From positions 1-59,179 of the forward strand of contig JADZCU010000062.1 in the NCBI GenBank assembly GCA_020851415.1: a stretch of 59,179 bases of DNA. Reading direction: 5' to 3'. The stretch comes from Candidatus Peregrinibacteria bacterium. Lineage in GTDB: Bacteria; Patescibacteriota; Gracilibacteria; UBA1369. Below, one piece after another: positions 57,897 to 59,179 of this stretch (within the stretch, counting starts at the first letter, position 1; every line of letters begins with the position of its first letter). A program made the position numbers and the translations under genes. Under the pieces are notes generated by a model. It saw only the letters and a program-made list of their open reading frames with translations, had not been told where the DNA came from and did no database searches.

Positions 57897-58346
57897 ATGT
57901 TCGTTACCAAAATTTTCACTTTTGATTCAGCACATTTTTTGACGAACTATTATGGGAAGTGTGAGCGTATGCATGGGCATACGTATACTTTGGAAGTGAC
58001 CCTTGAAGGGGATGTTCAGAGTAATGGGTTGATTATTGATTTTGTGGTTTTGAAGCGGATTGTGAAGAAACATGTGTTGGATAAACTGGATCATCAGACT
58101 TTGAATGATGTGATTGAAAATCCTTCTGCGGAAAGGGTTGTTTTGTGGATATGGGATCAGTTGAAAGATTTGCCAAAATTATTGGAGGCGGAGCAGGATG
58201 ATCCGAATTTGGGTGAGGATATTCAGAAGTATTTTAAGGCGGAGGATGGGAAGGATTTTCAGAAGATGGATTTTGGTAAAACTCTTCGGCTTCATGAGTT
58301 GAAACTTTGGGAGACGGCGACGAGTTGTGTTGTGTATCGGGGGTAA
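57897..58346 (+). CDS. 6-pyruvoyl-tetrahydropterin synthase family, PTPS-III type (FolB replacement)
   Basis: A 149-residue enzyme of the PTPS/QueD fold. Zinc ligands are His13 (DSAHF) and His26 and His28 (HGH); LDHQTLND supplies the catalytic Asp-His region; the end is SCVVYRG. The active-site motif reads Cys22-Glu23-Arg-Met-His-Gly-His. In PTPS-III enzymes a glutamate replaces or accompanies the catalytic Cys and the product is 6-hydroxymethyl-dihydropterin, bypassing FolB; QueD has Cys without this Glu. With pabB, pabC, folP and folK around it and no folB visible, the PTPS-III role is likely. An insertion (QDDPNLGEDIQKYFK) near the C-terminus is unusual. Confidence 0.88.
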   Translation: MFVTKIFTFDSAHFLTNYYGKCERMHGHTYTLEVTLEGDVQSNGLIIDFVVLKRIVKKHVLDKLDHQTLNDVIENPSAERVVLWIWDQLKDLPKLLEAEQDDPNLGEDIQKYFKAEDGKDFQKMDFGKTLRLHELKLWETATSCVVYRG

Positions 58347-58426
58347 TAGGGTATTGGTTTGATATCAGTGGGACGGATCTGGTTTTTTTGATGTGTCGAT
58401 TTATGGTTAAAGTCTTCCTAAGAGGC

Positions 58427-58455
58427 TTTACAGAACTTTTAGAGATCGGTATAAT
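58427..58455 (+). promoter_or_regulatory. Promoter of the 171-aa gene and folK
   Basis: TTTACA (58427-58432), a 17-bp spacer and a perfect TATAAT (58450-58455), with the start codon at 58485. Confidence 0.75.
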
Positions 58456-58484
58456 GAAACGATTTATAATTTAATCAAGTTTCT

Positions 58485-59000
58485 ATGCCATTTGGTCATA
58501 AAGAGTCCGCACCGAGACGATCTAAAAGAGCTTCTACCATTGAAGATTTGGAGGCTCAGGTTCATGCAGAGCAACAGAAAGCGGCTGAAGAGGAAAAAAC
58601 TGAAGGTCAAACTGTTTTTAGAAAGATTTTTTCCTGGGTTTCGAAAATGGCGGGTAAGGCTATGGATACCAGCACTGAACTTGGTTTACCGGCCGGTGTT
58701 TCTTTGGATGATTATAAGACGATCAAGTGTATGTATGAGAAGATTTTGGATGCGAAACGTGGTGGAAAAATTGTGAAAGGGAAAGACTGGATGCGTATTG
58801 TAGAAGATAATCCTGAAGATAAATCTTTCGAAGAAATTTGGGAGGATAGTAGTCATGGTAAAAGTATGGATACGAGAACCGACATAGTGGAGTTTTTACT
58901 TGAACGGTATTTGCCACATGCTATGGCTGACGAGATGATGGGACGCCAAATTCGTACATTCTTTTTAATGGATTTGGGCATAATTCCATATTTGGCGTAA
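58485..59000 (+). CDS. Hypothetical protein
   Basis: A 171-residue soluble protein. The N-terminus is basic and likely disordered (PRRSKRAS), followed by a charged helix (IEDLEAQVHAEQQKAAEEEKT). The rest is a globular helical part (VSLDDYKTIKCMYEKILDAKRGG, DIVEFLLERYLPHAMADEMMG). No known family. It is 3 bp from folK and shares its promoter. Confidence 0.65.
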   Translation: MPFGHKESAPRRSKRASTIEDLEAQVHAEQQKAAEEEKTEGQTVFRKIFSWVSKMAGKAMDTSTELGLPAGVSLDDYKTIKCMYEKILDAKRGGKIVKGKDWMRIVEDNPEDKSFEEIWEDSSHGKSMDTRTDIVEFLLERYLPHAMADEMMGRQIRTFFLMDLGIIPYLA

Positions 59001-59003
59001 CAT

Positions 59004-59179
59004 ATGGCCATGCATAGAGTGTATTTGGCTTTTGGGTCTAATCTTGGTGAGAGAGGAAAAAATATTCAGACGGCTGTGACTGATTTGGAGCGTTGGGGCA
59101 TTAAGATTTTACGGATGTCCCGCTTGTATGAAACTGAACCGGTTGGGGTTAAGGATCAGCCGGCTTTTTATAATGCGGC
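59004..59179 (+). CDS. folK: 6-hydroxymethyl-dihydropterin pyrophosphokinase, start (partial)
   Basis: 58 residues before the window ends. RVYLAFGSNLGERGKNIQ and SRLYETEPVGVKDQPAFYNA match the first conserved blocks of HPPK (GSNLGDR..N and S..YETEPVG..DQPxFxN). It activates 6-hydroxymethyl-dihydropterin with ATP for FolP. Two in-frame ATGs lie at 59004 and 59010. Confidence 0.92.
   Translation, partial: MAMHRVYLAFGSNLGERGKNIQTAVTDLERWGIKILRMSRLYETEPVGVKDQPAFYNA

Noticed and set aside
1-59179. CRISPR arrays, transposase genes, rRNA genes
   Set aside because: No regularly spaced repeats, no transposase-like frame and no rRNA sequence were seen.

Overview
The window is about 59 kb from a bacterium that looks like a member of the candidate phyla radiation (Patescibacteria), plausibly a Peregrinibacteria-type lineage. 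This assignment is an inference. It rests on the mix of short lone genes, very large secreted proteins of low complexity, a fermentative L-lactate dehydrogenase, GtrA/GT2 surface-sugar genes, almost no Shine-Dalgarno sequences, and normal use of TGA as a stop (for example the ATGA overlap at 39135), which argues against the UGA-recoding Gracilibacteria and Absconditabacteria.

Layout. 1-4.5 kb: two tRNA-Ser genes (CGA and GGA), each preceded by a copy of an unusual long-hairpin repeat, around a class II photolyase, an MFS exporter, small unknown genes and rpmB. 4.6-6.1 kb: a site-2-type protease, a structured RNA that fits 6S RNA with its own promoter and terminator, and a hotdog thioesterase. 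6.1-17.9 kb: a surface block with two tandem giant secreted proteins (1960 and 1223 aa) that share a WxL-like C-terminal domain, a divergent SLH-CAP protein and a membrane protein. 18-24.9 kb: umuDC behind a palindromic operator, hsp20 behind a CIRCE element, a HAD phosphatase, an FAD reductase of the geranylgeranyl reductase type and a SulP anion transporter.

24.9-27.85 kb is the clearest accessory region. A GC-rich foreign fragment is followed by a 2.3-kb cassette bounded by a 51-bp direct repeat of the 3' half of tRNA-Thr(GGU). The cassette carries a Fic protein behind a GTATAC operator array and a second protein with a HEPN-type RNxxxH motif, but no integrase.

28-32.3 kb: an LTD-cohesin-FN3-dockerin secreted protein, a cohesin-like membrane-anchored protein, rpmG and a DUF3352-like lipoprotein. 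32.3-37.1 kb: a sugar block with an RHH-nucleotidyltransferase fusion, a GT-A glycosyltransferase, a GH63/trehalase-like hydrolase and a hexokinase, possibly a small sugar or compatible-solute cycle. 37.1-42.7 kb: DUF3592 protein, lactate dehydrogenase, and an overlapping run of membrane PH-like protein, GtrA, GT2 and a polytopic membrane protein, then a TMEM175 remnant and a GFA-type zinc protein. 42.9-53.1 kb: a secreted six-hairpin glycosidase, RecQ, tRNA-Trp overlapped by an HTH/LAGLIDADG-like gene, a penicillin-binding protein 2-type transpeptidase, an M16 peptidase and Ndk.

53.1-59.2 kb is a folate-synthesis region: pabB, a pabC-type class IV aminotransferase, folP, a PTPS-family gene with a Cys-Glu active-site pair (PTPS-III, the known replacement for FolB) and the start of folK, interrupted by an ORF6N gene. 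Together these suggest the cell makes its own pterin and pABA moieties, which is more biosynthesis than usual for this group.
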